The position numbers were made by a program, and so were the translations under genes. A stretch of 30,967 bases of DNA. Source: Caryophanales bacterium UBA5026. GTDB lineage: Bacteria > Bacillota_I > Bacilli_A > RF39 > UBA660. Location: positions 1 to 30,967 of the forward strand of contig DICM01000033.1 in assembly GCA_002416285.1 (NCBI GenBank), read 5' to 3'. Below the pieces are notes generated by a model. That model worked only from the letters and a program-made list of their open reading frames with translations. It ran no database searches and was not told the DNA's origin. Below, one piece after another: positions 21,352 to 28,521 of this stretch. How positions within the stretch are numbered: the stretch's first letter is position 1; each line of letters opens with the position of its first letter.

Positions 21352-21846
21352 ATGAAAGAAATCGGTGAATCGTTAAAAGAAGCACGGGAAAATATCGGTC
21401 TTTCTCTAGAGGAGGCAGCAGGGGATTTAAAAATGACTCCCGACCAACTTACAGAAATAGAGGAAGGAAATTTAACAGCTTTCAAAGACGTCTTATCGTT
21501 GAAATATTTCATTCGTGATTATTCAAAATATTTAGGTCTTGATTATGAGACTATGATCGATGAATTTAATGAATATTTGTTTGACTACACTTCAAAGATA
21601 TCTCTAGAAGATATCAGAAGAGCAGCGAAAAAAGCTGAAGCTAATTCAAAAAAGGAAGAAAAAAGAATTGCTTCTCCTTATACTATGGAACGTAAGAAAA
21701 AGATTAAGATTCCGATGTTTGTGTGGTACATTATGATTGTCGGTCTTATTTTGGCAGTATTCTTCTTTGTTTATCAACAATTGATTGTAAATAATGATAA
21801 CAAAAATACAGATAATGTAATTGCAACAACGAGTTTAGGAGGTTAG
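21352..21846 (+). CDS. rodZ: RodZ-like helix-turn-helix membrane protein
   Basis: A 164-residue protein with the RodZ architecture. An N-terminal cytosolic HTH domain (about 1-75) contains IGESLKEARENIGLSLEEAA, TEIEEGNLTAFKDVLSLKYFIRDYSKYLG and DYETMIDEF. A charged linker follows, then one transmembrane helix (about 122-145, MFVWYIMIVGLILAVFFFVY) and a short external tail of about 20 residues. RodZ couples the MreB cytoskeleton to wall synthesis. The external domain is much shorter than in most homologues. The start must be at or after 21331 because the upstream frame is RNase P RNA; the ATG at 21352 follows GGAAAGG. The stop overlaps the pgsA ribosome site, so the two are co-translated. Confidence 0.88.
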   Translation: MKEIGESLKEARENIGLSLEEAAGDLKMTPDQLTEIEEGNLTAFKDVLSLKYFIRDYSKYLGLDYETMIDEFNEYLFDYTSKISLEDIRRAAKKAEANSKKEEKRIASPYTMERKKKIKIPMFVWYIMIVGLILAVFFFVYQQLIVNNDNKNTDNVIATTSLGG

Positions 21847-21847
21847 T

Positions 21848-22465
21848 ATGAATTTACCAAATAAAATCACTTTAAGTCGTATTATTTTATCTTTAATGAT
21901 TATAGTACTTCTATTGTTTCCTTTCGATGCGACAGGAATTACGATTCCTAAATTATTCGTGAATGAAGCAATTGTAATTGATATAAAATATCTAATAGCA
22001 GGAGTTTTCTTTATCGTAGCGTCACTGACAGATTTTGTTGACGGAGCGATTGCGAGAAAGCGAAATCTAGTTACCGACTTTGGTAAGATGATGGATGCGA
22101 TAGCTGATAAAATTCTAGTCAATTCAGTTTTAATTATTTTAGCGTCTACAGGATTTATCTCAGCAATTATTCCAGTTGTCATTATCATTCGTGATAGTGC
22201 TGTAAATTCAATTAAGATGATTGCTGGAAACAAAGGAAAAGTTGTTGCTGCAAGTTATCTTGGAAAATTGAAAACAGCATGTTTAATGACAGGTATTACC
22301 CTTACACTATTTTATAATTTACCATTTGAACTTTGGAATATTAAAGTAGCTGAGGCATTGCTAATTATAGCTTGTGTATTATCAATTGTATCAGGAATTC
22401 AATACTATATGGCGAATAAACAATATATTATTAATGAAACATCAGAAAAGACTCACAATTCGTGA
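21848..22465 (+). CDS. pgsA: CDP-diacylglycerol-glycerol-3-phosphate 3-phosphatidyltransferase
   Basis: A 205-residue integral membrane enzyme that makes phosphatidylglycerol phosphate, the first committed step toward phosphatidylglycerol and cardiolipin. The CDP-alcohol phosphotransferase signature D-G-x2-A-R-x8-G-x3-D-x3-D is intact (DGAIARKR, then GKMMDAIAD). MNLPNKITLSRIILSL is the typical N-terminus. Five to six hydrophobic helices follow. The ribosome site GGAGGTTAGT lies across the rodZ-like stop codon. In Bacillus the order is ymfM(rodZ)-pgsA-cinA-recA; cinA is missing here. The TGA stop is in the terminator hairpin. Confidence 0.95.
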   Translation: MNLPNKITLSRIILSLMIIVLLLFPFDATGITIPKLFVNEAIVIDIKYLIAGVFFIVASLTDFVDGAIARKRNLVTDFGKMMDAIADKILVNSVLIILASTGFISAIIPVVIIIRDSAVNSIKMIAGNKGKVVAASYLGKLKTACLMTGITLTLFYNLPFELWNIKVAEALLIIACVLSIVSGIQYYMANKQYIINETSEKTHNS

Positions 22466-22473
22466 GTTTTTTT
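22451..22473 (+). terminator. Terminator after pgsA
   Basis: ACTCAC (22451-22456), AATTC, GTGAGT (22462-22467), seven T. The pgsA TGA (22463-22465) is in the 3' arm. It separates pgsA from SOS-controlled recA. Confidence 0.88.
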
Positions 22474-22553
22474 GATATAATTTATAAGAAAAAGAAAAAT
22501 ATATGTATCAAATATCTTCATTATACTGTGAAAAATTGGTAAAAATAAACTAT

Positions 22554-22567
22554 CGAACAAATGTTCG
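22554..22567. promoter_or_regulatory. LexA (SOS/DinR) operator of recA
   Basis: CGAACAAATGTTCG, a near-perfect match to the Bacillota SOS box CGAAC-N4-GTTCG with a symmetric dyad. It ends 8 bases upstream of the recA -35, a usual position for a LexA-controlled promoter. Confidence 0.93.
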
Positions 22568-22575
22568 AAAAATGG

Positions 22576-22604
22576 TTGACAATGTATTTTTTGTGGTATA
22601 TAAT
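22576..22604 (+). promoter_or_regulatory. Perfect consensus promoter for recA
   Basis: TTGACA (22576-22581), exactly 17 bases, TATAAT (22599-22604). A full-strength promoter next to an SOS box fits a gene kept in check by LexA and released by DNA damage. Confidence 0.93.
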
Positions 22605-22631
22605 GAATTTGTATGGTTAAGGAGGAAAAGT

Positions 22632-23648
22632 ATGGTAAAATCATCCAATGATAAGACATTAGATCAAGTCCTAGCTGATATTGAAAAACAATTCGGTAAA
22701 GGGGCTGTTATGAAATTAGGAGAAAATGAGCATAGAGAAATAGATGTGATTTCTAGTGGTTCACTTTCATTAGATATAGCTCTCGGAGTTGGTGGATATC
22801 CAAAAGGAAGAATTGTAGAAATCTATGGGCCGGAGTCAAGTGGTAAGACAACTTTTGCACTTCATGCTATTGCAGAAGCACAAAAATCAGGTGGTAGAGC
22901 TGCATTTATCGATGCGGAACATTCATTGGATCCCCAGTATGCAGCCAAACTAGGAGTTAACATTAATGATTTATTATTATCACAACCAGATAATGGAGAA
23001 CAAGCATTGGAAATTTGTGAGGCTTTAGTTCGTAGTGGAGCAATTAGCGTAATTGTTATCGATTCCGTTGCGGCACTTGTTCCACAAGCAGAAATTGAAG
23101 GAGAGATGGGTGATAGTCATGTCGGATTGCAGGCACGATTAATGAGCCAAGCCCTTCGTAAACTTTCTGGTGTTATTAATAAAACAAATACAATTGCAAT
23201 TTTCATTAATCAATTAAGAGAAAAAGTTGGAGTTATGTTTGGAAATCCTGAAACTACTCCTGGTGGACGTGCTCTTAAATTTTACTCGTCTATTCGTTTA
23301 GAGATTCGTCGTTCTGAGCAAATTAAAGATGGGAATAATATTATTGGAAATAAGACTAACGTAAAAGTAGTGAAAAATAAAATGGCTCCTCCATTTAAAA
23401 CTTGTAGTGTAGATATTATGTACGGTGAAGGAGTATCAGTTGAGGGTGAAATTGTTGATTTAGCTGGTGAAATTGCCCTCATTGATAAGAGTGGTTCATG
23501 GTATTCATATAATGGTGAAAAACTAGGTCAAGGAAAAGAGACCGTTAAAGCAGTACTCAAAACGAATAAAAAATTACGCGATGAATTAGAGAAAAAAATT
23601 CGTGTACATTTTGAAATTGATCGTAGTAAGAAACCAGCAGATAAATAA
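22632..23648 (+). CDS. recA: Recombinase RecA
   Basis: A 338-residue ATP-dependent recombinase and co-protease for LexA cleavage. Walker A is GPESSGKT (66-73); Walker B is VIVIDSVAAL; the L1/L2 DNA-binding loops lie at EGEMGDSHVGLQARLMS and NPETTPGGRALKFY; the C-terminal domain follows (CSVDIMYGEG onward). Length and motifs are normal, with a slightly short acidic tail. I use the ATG at 22632 behind AAGGAGG (22619-22625); an upstream frame from 22503 would read through the SOS box and promoter and is rejected. It has its own promoter, operator and terminator. The pgsA-recA-rny order follows Bacillus without cinA. Confidence 0.98.
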   Translation: MVKSSNDKTLDQVLADIEKQFGKGAVMKLGENEHREIDVISSGSLSLDIALGVGGYPKGRIVEIYGPESSGKTTFALHAIAEAQKSGGRAAFIDAEHSLDPQYAAKLGVNINDLLLSQPDNGEQALEICEALVRSGAISVIVIDSVAALVPQAEIEGEMGDSHVGLQARLMSQALRKLSGVINKTNTIAIFINQLREKVGVMFGNPETTPGGRALKFYSSIRLEIRRSEQIKDGNNIIGNKTNVKVVKNKMAPPFKTCSVDIMYGEGVSVEGEIVDLAGEIALIDKSGSWYSYNGEKLGQGKETVKAVLKTNKKLRDELEKKIRVHFEIDRSKKPADK

Positions 23649-23657
23649 TTATAGATA

Positions 23658-23687
23658 AAACAGTTAATTATAATTCAACTGTTTTTT
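23658..23687 (+). terminator. Terminator after recA
   Basis: AAACAGTT (23658-23665) pairs with AACTGTTT (23677-23684) over an 11-base AT-rich loop, followed by further T. Confidence 0.85.
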
Positions 23688-23930
23688 GTTATAAAGAAAT
23701 ATTGATAAGAATTATTGAAATTTTTTTAATATCTATTTGCTAAAAAGATATAGAAAATTTATAAACAACAGCATTGGGCCATTCTTGCAGAAGAGACTTC
23801 AAAATTGAGGAAGCAATTGGTAAATATAAGAATGTTCTAAATAAGGTTATTGAACTGGTAAACTACGAAAATAATTAAAATAGAAAATATTAGCTGTCAT
23901 GAGAGTACTTGACATAAAATAGTGTATTTT
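23688..23930. other. AT-rich intergenic stretch with a possible gene remnant
   Basis: The 389-base gap between recA and rny has no complete gene. From 23774 (TTG) to 23878 (TAA) there is a 34-codon stretch, ending KYKNVLNKVIELVNYENN, that reads like coding sequence; a second frame over the first half reads WAILAEETSKLRKQL. Neither has a ribosome site. This looks like the decayed end of a lost gene, possibly one that once stood between recA and rny, but no family can be named. A TTGACA at 23909-23914 has no matching -10. Confidence 0.3.
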
Positions 23931-23955
23931 GAGAGAGTTTTCTCTCTTTTTTTTT
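23931..23955 (+). terminator. Terminator-like hairpin upstream of rny
   Basis: GAGAGA, GTTT, TCTCTC followed by nine T (23947-23955). It is a strong hairpin with no intact gene before it, consistent with the end of a lost gene or a small RNA transcribed from the gap. Confidence 0.7.
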
Positions 23956-23956
23956 C

Positions 23957-23985
23957 TTGACATCTAGCCTAATATTCTTTACAAT
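23957..23985 (+). promoter_or_regulatory. Promoter for rny
   Basis: TTGACA (23957-23962), 17 bases, TACAAT (23980-23985). The leader can form GTAAAA/TTTTAC at 23994-24010. The -35 begins 1 base after the preceding T-run. Confidence 0.88.
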
Positions 23986-24037
23986 GATAGTAGGTAAAAG
24001 TGTATTTTACTTAATATAGATAGAATGGAGGGTATCT

Positions 24038-25591
24038 ATGAATCCAATTCTTTTCTCCATTTTACTAGTCATAATTGGACTTTTTATTGGAATTGTAACC
24101 ATGCTTATGTTAAATTATTTCAAGCGTGTGAATGCAGAATCAGCTACTGAACGCTTACTAGAAGAAGCAAAAAAGGAAGCTGAAAAAATAAAACGAGACA
24201 GTATTCTTGAAAGTAAAGAAGAAGCTCATAAATTAAAGATTGAAGCTGAAAAAGAATACAAAGAGAAAAAACAAGAAATTAAAGAAAATGAAGAAAGATT
24301 GTTAAACCGTGAAAATAATATGGATCGACGCGATACTATGTTACAGAATCGGGAACAATTGTTAGAAGAAAAAGAAAATAATTTATTGAGCAAACAAAAA
24401 GAAATCCAAAACGAACAAGTAAAAGTGGAAGAATTAAAAAAAGAACAATTAGATCTACTTGAAAAAATTGCCGGTTTCTCGAAAAATGAAGCCAAAGAAG
24501 TGGTAATGAAAAAAGTAGAAGAAATGATGTCACTAGAAATCGCTAGTTATATTAAAGACCGTGAATCTGAAGCTAAATTAGAAGCTGACAAAAAAGCGAA
24601 AGCAATGTTGGTATCATGCATGCAAAAGTATGCAGGTGATGTTTCTAATGAACAGACGGTGACAGTGGTAACACTTCCAAATGATGATATGAAAGGTAGA
24701 ATCATTGGACGTGAAGGTCGTAATATTAGAACGATTGAGGCTGTAACAGGTGTCGATTTAATTATCGACGATACACCGGAGGCTCTTGTATTATCAAGTT
24801 TTGATCCTCTTAGAAGAGAAATTGCCCGTGTAACGCTTGAAACTCTTATTAAAGATGGAAGAATCCATCCTACTAGAATTGAAGAATTATATGATAAGAC
24901 AGTAAAAGAGATGAGTGTAAAAATTAGAGAAATTGGAGAAGCTGCTATATTTGAACTTGGACTTACGAAAGTGGATTCTGAATTAGTTGAACTAATTGGA
25001 AAACTACATTTCCGTACGAGTTATGGTCAAAATGCTTTAAAACATTCTTTAGAAGTAGCTCATTTATCTGGTTTACTTGCTGCTGAATTAGGAGAAAATA
25101 TCATGCTTGCAAAACGTGCAGGATTATTACATGATATTGGAAAATCTATTGACCATGAAGTTGAGGGGAGTCATGTTGAACTTGGTATTGAAATAGCAAG
25201 TCGTTATAAAGAAAATGATGTCGTTATCAATGCGATTGCATCTCATCATGGTGATACCGAAGCTACAAGTGTTATCTCTATTATTGTAGCACTTGCTGAT
25301 ACATTATCCGCATCTCGTCCAGGAGCTCGTAATGACTCATTGGAAAATTATGTAAAAAGATTACATGATTTGGAAGAGATTGCAGCAGTAATACCTGGTG
25401 TTGAAAAATCTTATGCAGTTCAGGCCGGACGTGAACTTCGTGTTATCGTAAAACCGGAAGAAGTAGATGATTTAACAAGTTATAAAATTGCTCGCGATGT
25501 AAAAAATCAGATTGAAGAGAAATTACAATATCCAGGAACGATTAAAGTAACAGTAATTCGTGAAACAAGAGCAACAGAAGAAGCAAAATAG
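24038..25591 (+). CDS. rny: Ribonuclease Y
   Basis: A 517-residue membrane-anchored endoribonuclease that starts bulk mRNA decay in Bacillota. The N-terminal anchor is at about 5-27; a long Glu/Lys-rich coiled coil runs to about 200. The KH domain contains MKGRIIGREGRNIRTIEAVTG. The HD domain has RAGLLHDIGKSIDHE and HHGDTEATS, giving the metal-binding His-Asp pair. C-terminal helices contain PGVEKSYAVQAGRELRVIV. Length is close to Bacillus RNase Y (520). The start ATG follows GGAGGG (24026-24031). The stop codon is part of the terminator. NrnA, encoded at 7464, could finish degradation of the short products. Confidence 0.97.
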   Translation: MNPILFSILLVIIGLFIGIVTMLMLNYFKRVNAESATERLLEEAKKEAEKIKRDSILESKEEAHKLKIEAEKEYKEKKQEIKENEERLLNRENNMDRRDTMLQNREQLLEEKENNLLSKQKEIQNEQVKVEELKKEQLDLLEKIAGFSKNEAKEVVMKKVEEMMSLEIASYIKDRESEAKLEADKKAKAMLVSCMQKYAGDVSNEQTVTVVTLPNDDMKGRIIGREGRNIRTIEAVTGVDLIIDDTPEALVLSSFDPLRREIARVTLETLIKDGRIHPTRIEELYDKTVKEMSVKIREIGEAAIFELGLTKVDSELVELIGKLHFRTSYGQNALKHSLEVAHLSGLLAAELGENIMLAKRAGLLHDIGKSIDHEVEGSHVELGIEIASRYKENDVVINAIASHHGDTEATSVISIIVALADTLSASRPGARNDSLENYVKRLHDLEEIAAVIPGVEKSYAVQAGRELRVIVKPEEVDDLTSYKIARDVKNQIEEKLQYPGTIKVTVIRETRATEEAK

Positions 25592-25601
25592 CTTCTTTTT
25601 T
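25578..25601 (+). terminator. Terminator after rny
   Basis: AAGAAGC (25578-25584), AAAATA, GCTTCTT (25591-25597) running into T to 25601. The rny TAG (25589-25591) lies between the arms. Confidence 0.85.
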
Positions 25602-25613
25602 GTTTGATTGATT

Positions 25614-25643
25614 ATAAAAAAACACTCTCATAAGAATGTTTCT
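25614..25643 (-). terminator. Terminator after the deformylase-like gene
   Basis: Minus strand AACATTCT (25640-25633), TATG, AGAGTGTT (25628-25621) with one G-U pair, then seven T. Confidence 0.8.
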
Positions 25644-25649
25644 TAAATA

Positions 25650-26300
25650 TTAATTTTCTTCGACTAGTTTCTCATCTTTTACTTGTCTTGCTTTTTTATA
25701 AATTAATGATTTTTGTTTGGAATTATAAGGAACATGTATACCGGTAAAATCAAGTAGTCTAGGAGGATGGCTCCTTTTTATCTCTATTCTTTTTTCTGCA
25801 TTCACATTATAAAGTATATTAGTTGCTCTATCAGTAAATCGCACCCCATCTAAAAGATCAATTTCATGGTCAAATAAAACAGCATCAAATCCTTGAGCGG
25901 TCCTTTTAAAAGTATTACCGTTAATATCCTGTGCTTCTAATTCTATATAATATGGTCTTATTACTTCTCCAATACAATTTTCAATTCCCATTGTTGCTTC
26001 AAAACCAATCTGTGATCCACACATAAATGTGATTTTTGGATTAAAGTATGGAACAACATCATATGATTTTATTTTGTCTGAATTCTTATCTTTTTTCGGC
26101 TCAATGATTAAAATAAATCGTTCTGATAAGCCAAAATGTGTAGCGGCACATCCATAGGCATTTTCCTTTAAACAAATTTCTTTCATTTCATCAAAAATTA
26201 ACCGATAGTGATCTGGATTACTGAAGTCAGTAACCTCATGACAACGTTCTAGTGAATATTGGTTGCCAAGATCAACAAGACTGATAGCATTACGCATCAT
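25650..26300 (-). CDS. Peptide deformylase-like protein with altered active-site motifs
   Basis: A 216-residue protein with the peptide deformylase fold pattern but changes in all three motifs. Motif 1 (GxGxAAxQ) is YGCAATHFG at 49-57, with His55 where Gln belongs. Motif 2 (EGCLS) is ENCIG at 107-111, keeping the metal Cys109. Motif 3 (HExDH) is HEIDL at 145-149, so His145 and catalytic Glu146 remain but the second metal His is Leu149. One metal ligand is therefore missing unless His55 or another residue replaces it. Active deformylases remove the formyl group from new proteins; this copy may be inactive, use a different metal site, or act on another substrate. The start is the ATG behind AGGAGAT (26313-26307); a longer frame from 26390 is rejected. 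Confidence 0.82.
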   Translation of the reverse strand: MMRNAISLVDLGNQYSLERCHEVTDFSNPDHYRLIFDEMKEICLKENAYGCAATHFGLSERFILIIEPKKDKNSDKIKSYDVVPYFNPKITFMCGSQIGFEATMGIENCIGEVIRPYYIELEAQDINGNTFKRTAQGFDAVLFDHEIDLLDGVRFTDRATNILYNVNAEKRIEIKRSHPPRLLDFTGIHVPYNSKQKSLIYKKARQVKDEKLVEEN

Positions 26301-26319
26301 ATTTTCATCTCCTAAGCTT

Positions 26320-26347
26320 ATTATATAATATTTTCTAATATTCTCAA
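26320..26347 (-). promoter_or_regulatory. Promoter for the deformylase-like gene
   Basis: Minus strand TTGAGA (26347-26342), 16 bases, TATAAT (26325-26320), about 20 bases from the start codon. Confidence 0.7.
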
Positions 26348-26426
26348 AATTGGCTGTTATTATTACCGTTATGTTGAATTGGTGAATCATTTTAAAGCAC
26401 TTGCATATTGTAATATAGGTGATGAA

Positions 26427-27107
26427 ATGAGACCAATTATCGGAGTTCTTTTAAGACCAAATCGTAATTTAGACAATCAAGATATCTTTTCTCTAAATAA
26501 AGAAATCGCTGATATGATTATTCGAAAAGGTGGAATTCCACTTGGTATTGTTCCACCATATATTGAGTATTTTTATGAAAAAACATTTGAAACATCAAAA
26601 GTAATGCGAGAAGAAGATTTTAAAGCAATGCAGGTAACATTACGCATGTGTGATGGTATCCTTTTACAAGGAGGATCAGAATTCTATGATTATGATATTA
26701 GAACCATCCGTTATTTGCACGAACATAATATTCCGACATTAGGAATCTGTTTAGGAATGCAGACAATGGGAGTTGCTTTCGATGGAATCGTCGATACTGT
26801 CGGTAATTTAGATCATAAAAAAAGTGATACTTATGTTCACGATGTTTATCTGCGACCAGATTCTAGAATAGCTCAGATATTAAAGAAAAATGTAATTAAG
26901 GTAAACAGTCGACATAAAGATATGCTTGATTCCACAAATTTGGATATTGTTGGATATAGTGGTGATGGAGTAATTGAAGTAGTGGAAGACTCAAGTAAAG
27001 AGTTTTTTATAGGGGTACAGTGGCATCCAGAGTCATTAATATCTTTTGATGAAAACAGTAATATTTTAATGGAATCTTTTATAGAATCAGCTAGGAAATT
27101 ATCCTAG
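26427..27107 (+). CDS. Class I glutamine amidotransferase-like hydrolase (peptidase C26 family)
   Basis: A 226-residue protein of the gamma-glutamyl hydrolase/PuuD group. The triad is visible: nucleophile Cys108 in LGICLGMQTM, His200 and Glu202 in GVQWHPE. VNSRHKDML corresponds to the family VNSxHHQ, and GILLQGGSE to the oxyanion strand. The usual Arg after the Cys (GICRG) is Leu, which may alter substrate choice. Family members cut gamma-glutamyl bonds, so with murF 39 bases downstream a role in trimming or modifying gamma-linked D-Glu of wall peptides is possible but unproven. The start is the ATG with GGTGAT 3 bases before it; a longer frame from 26379 would overlap the divergent promoter. 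Confidence 0.87.
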   Translation: MRPIIGVLLRPNRNLDNQDIFSLNKEIADMIIRKGGIPLGIVPPYIEYFYEKTFETSKVMREEDFKAMQVTLRMCDGILLQGGSEFYDYDIRTIRYLHEHNIPTLGICLGMQTMGVAFDGIVDTVGNLDHKKSDTYVHDVYLRPDSRIAQILKKNVIKVNSRHKDMLDSTNLDIVGYSGDGVIEVVEDSSKEFFIGVQWHPESLISFDENSNILMESFIESARKLS

Positions 27108-27146
27108 TTTTTATTTCTAATGCATAAGATATACTAGGAGGTTGTT

Positions 27147-28469
27147 ATGAATATATCAAAGTTAACTTCTATTTTAGAAGGAGAATTGATTCAAAAAGGG
27201 AAAAATAATACCTTTAAAAAAGTTAAAATTGATAGTAGAAAAGTAGAAAAAGGGGATCTATTTATTGCAATTCGAGGAAAAAATCAAGATGGTCATGATT
27301 ACATTCCAGAAGCAATTCGAAACGGTGCTAGCATTATCGTTGCTGAAAAACCGGTGAAGGCGAGAAAACAAACGATTATTCGTGTTCCCAATACTTTAGC
27401 CAGCTTTCATGCTTTAGCCCACTATTACCGTAAAAAATATCCACTACCGATCATAGCAGTAACTGGAAGTGCAGGAAAGACAACAACGAAAGAATTGATA
27501 TCAATTGTTTTAGAACCTTATTATAAAGTTCTAAAAAGTGAGAAAAGCTATAATAATCATATTGGAGTTCCAATGACGTTATTGCAATTAAATGATACTT
27601 ATGATGTTGTGGTTATGGAATTAGGGATGAATCATGCCGGTGAGATTTCAAATCTCTCTAAAATATGTGAGCCCGATCTAGCAGTAATCACGAATATAGG
27701 AACATCGCATATTGGAGAACTCGGTTCCAGAAAAAAGATCTTAAAAGCCAAATTAGAAATCTTAGATGGTATGAGAGAGCATGGTATTCTAATTTTAAAT
27801 GACGATGATTTTTATCTACATAAAGTGAAAGAAAATAATAGGCAGTCAATCTATCGTATTGGAACTGGAGAGAGTGCCGATCTATCTGTAATCAAGCTAG
27901 ACCGTGCGTTTCAATTTCATTTTCAAGAAAAAGATTATATTATTCCAATTTTAGAGGACTATCTATTACCCAATTATTTAATCGCTGTTCAAATTGGTTT
28001 ATTATTTGGTCTAACTGTAGAACAAATCACAGAAAATTTAGAAAAATTCAAAATGAAGGATAGTAGAATGGAAACAATAAAAAAGGATCATTTTACTATC
28101 ATAGATGACAGTTATAATGGATCCTATGAATCTTTTGAAGCCGCTTTATCATCTCTCGATATAAATAAAGATTATGTTTTTGTAATAGGTGATATGTCAG
28201 AGCTCGGAAGATATCAAAAAAGATATCATAAAAAATTAGGAGTCATACTACAAAAATTTAAAAATAAAAATTTACTATTAGTTGGAGAAGATGTCAAATA
28301 TATTGCGAAAAAAAATAAAGACGATTCTATTCTATTTGATAGTAATGAAAAATTAATTGAATATTTAAAAGAAATTGAAATGGAAAATAAAATTGTATTT
28401 ATAAAAGGTTCACATCGCATGAATTTACATGAAGTTAGAACATATTTAGAGAATCGACCAAGCAATTAA
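27147..28469 (+). CDS. murF: UDP-N-acetylmuramoyl-tripeptide--D-alanyl-D-alanine ligase
   Basis: A 440-residue cytosolic ligase that adds D-Ala-D-Ala to the UDP-MurNAc-tripeptide, the last soluble step of peptidoglycan precursor synthesis. The N-terminal domain holds KIDSRKVEKGDLFIAIRGKN. The ATPase domain has the P-loop TGSAGKTTTKE, then SYNNHIGVPMTLL and ELGMNHAGEI. NIGTSHIGELGS and ILNDDD follow. The C-terminal domain has DDSYNGSYESFEAAL, the counterpart of DSYNANP, and VIGDMSELG. Length is normal. The ribosome site AGGAGG lies at 27137-27142. It is probably co-transcribed with the GATase-like gene. ddl is not in this window. Confidence 0.96.
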   Translation: MNISKLTSILEGELIQKGKNNTFKKVKIDSRKVEKGDLFIAIRGKNQDGHDYIPEAIRNGASIIVAEKPVKARKQTIIRVPNTLASFHALAHYYRKKYPLPIIAVTGSAGKTTTKELISIVLEPYYKVLKSEKSYNNHIGVPMTLLQLNDTYDVVVMELGMNHAGEISNLSKICEPDLAVITNIGTSHIGELGSRKKILKAKLEILDGMREHGILILNDDDFYLHKVKENNRQSIYRIGTGESADLSVIKLDRAFQFHFQEKDYIIPILEDYLLPNYLIAVQIGLLFGLTVEQITENLEKFKMKDSRMETIKKDHFTIIDDSYNGSYESFEAALSSLDINKDYVFVIGDMSELGRYQKRYHKKLGVILQKFKNKNLLLVGEDVKYIAKKNKDDSILFDSNEKLIEYLKEIEMENKIVFIKGSHRMNLHEVRTYLENRPSN

Positions 28470-28492
28470 CACTTGCTTGGTTGTTTTTTTTT
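28457..28492 (+). terminator. Terminator after murF, overlapping the tgt promoter
   Basis: ACCAAGCAA (28457-28465) pairs with TTGCTTGGT (28473-28481), then TG and nine T. The murF stop (28467-28469) lies in the loop, and the 3' arm contains the -35 of the next promoter. Confidence 0.9.
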
Positions 28493-28501
28493 CTGTATAA
28501 T
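28473..28501 (+). promoter_or_regulatory. Promoter for tgt
   Basis: TTGCTT (28473-28478), 17 bases, TATAAT (28496-28501). The start would be near 28508, leaving a leader of about 14 bases and no room for a preQ1 riboswitch. Confidence 0.72.
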
Positions 28502-28521
28502 GACGGTTAGGAAGTGGCAAT

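Noticed and set aside
22503..22631. N-terminal extension of RecA
   Set aside because: It contains the SOS box, the consensus promoter and the ribosome site; RecA starts at 22632.
24226..24533. Two overlapping minus-strand ORFs inside rny
   Set aside because: They are the antisense of the Lys/Glu coiled-coil codons and read as Ser/Phe/Leu-rich low-complexity sequence.
28493..28521. preQ1 riboswitch in front of tgt
   Set aside because: The predicted leader is only about 14 bases; there is no room and no preQ1 aptamer pattern.
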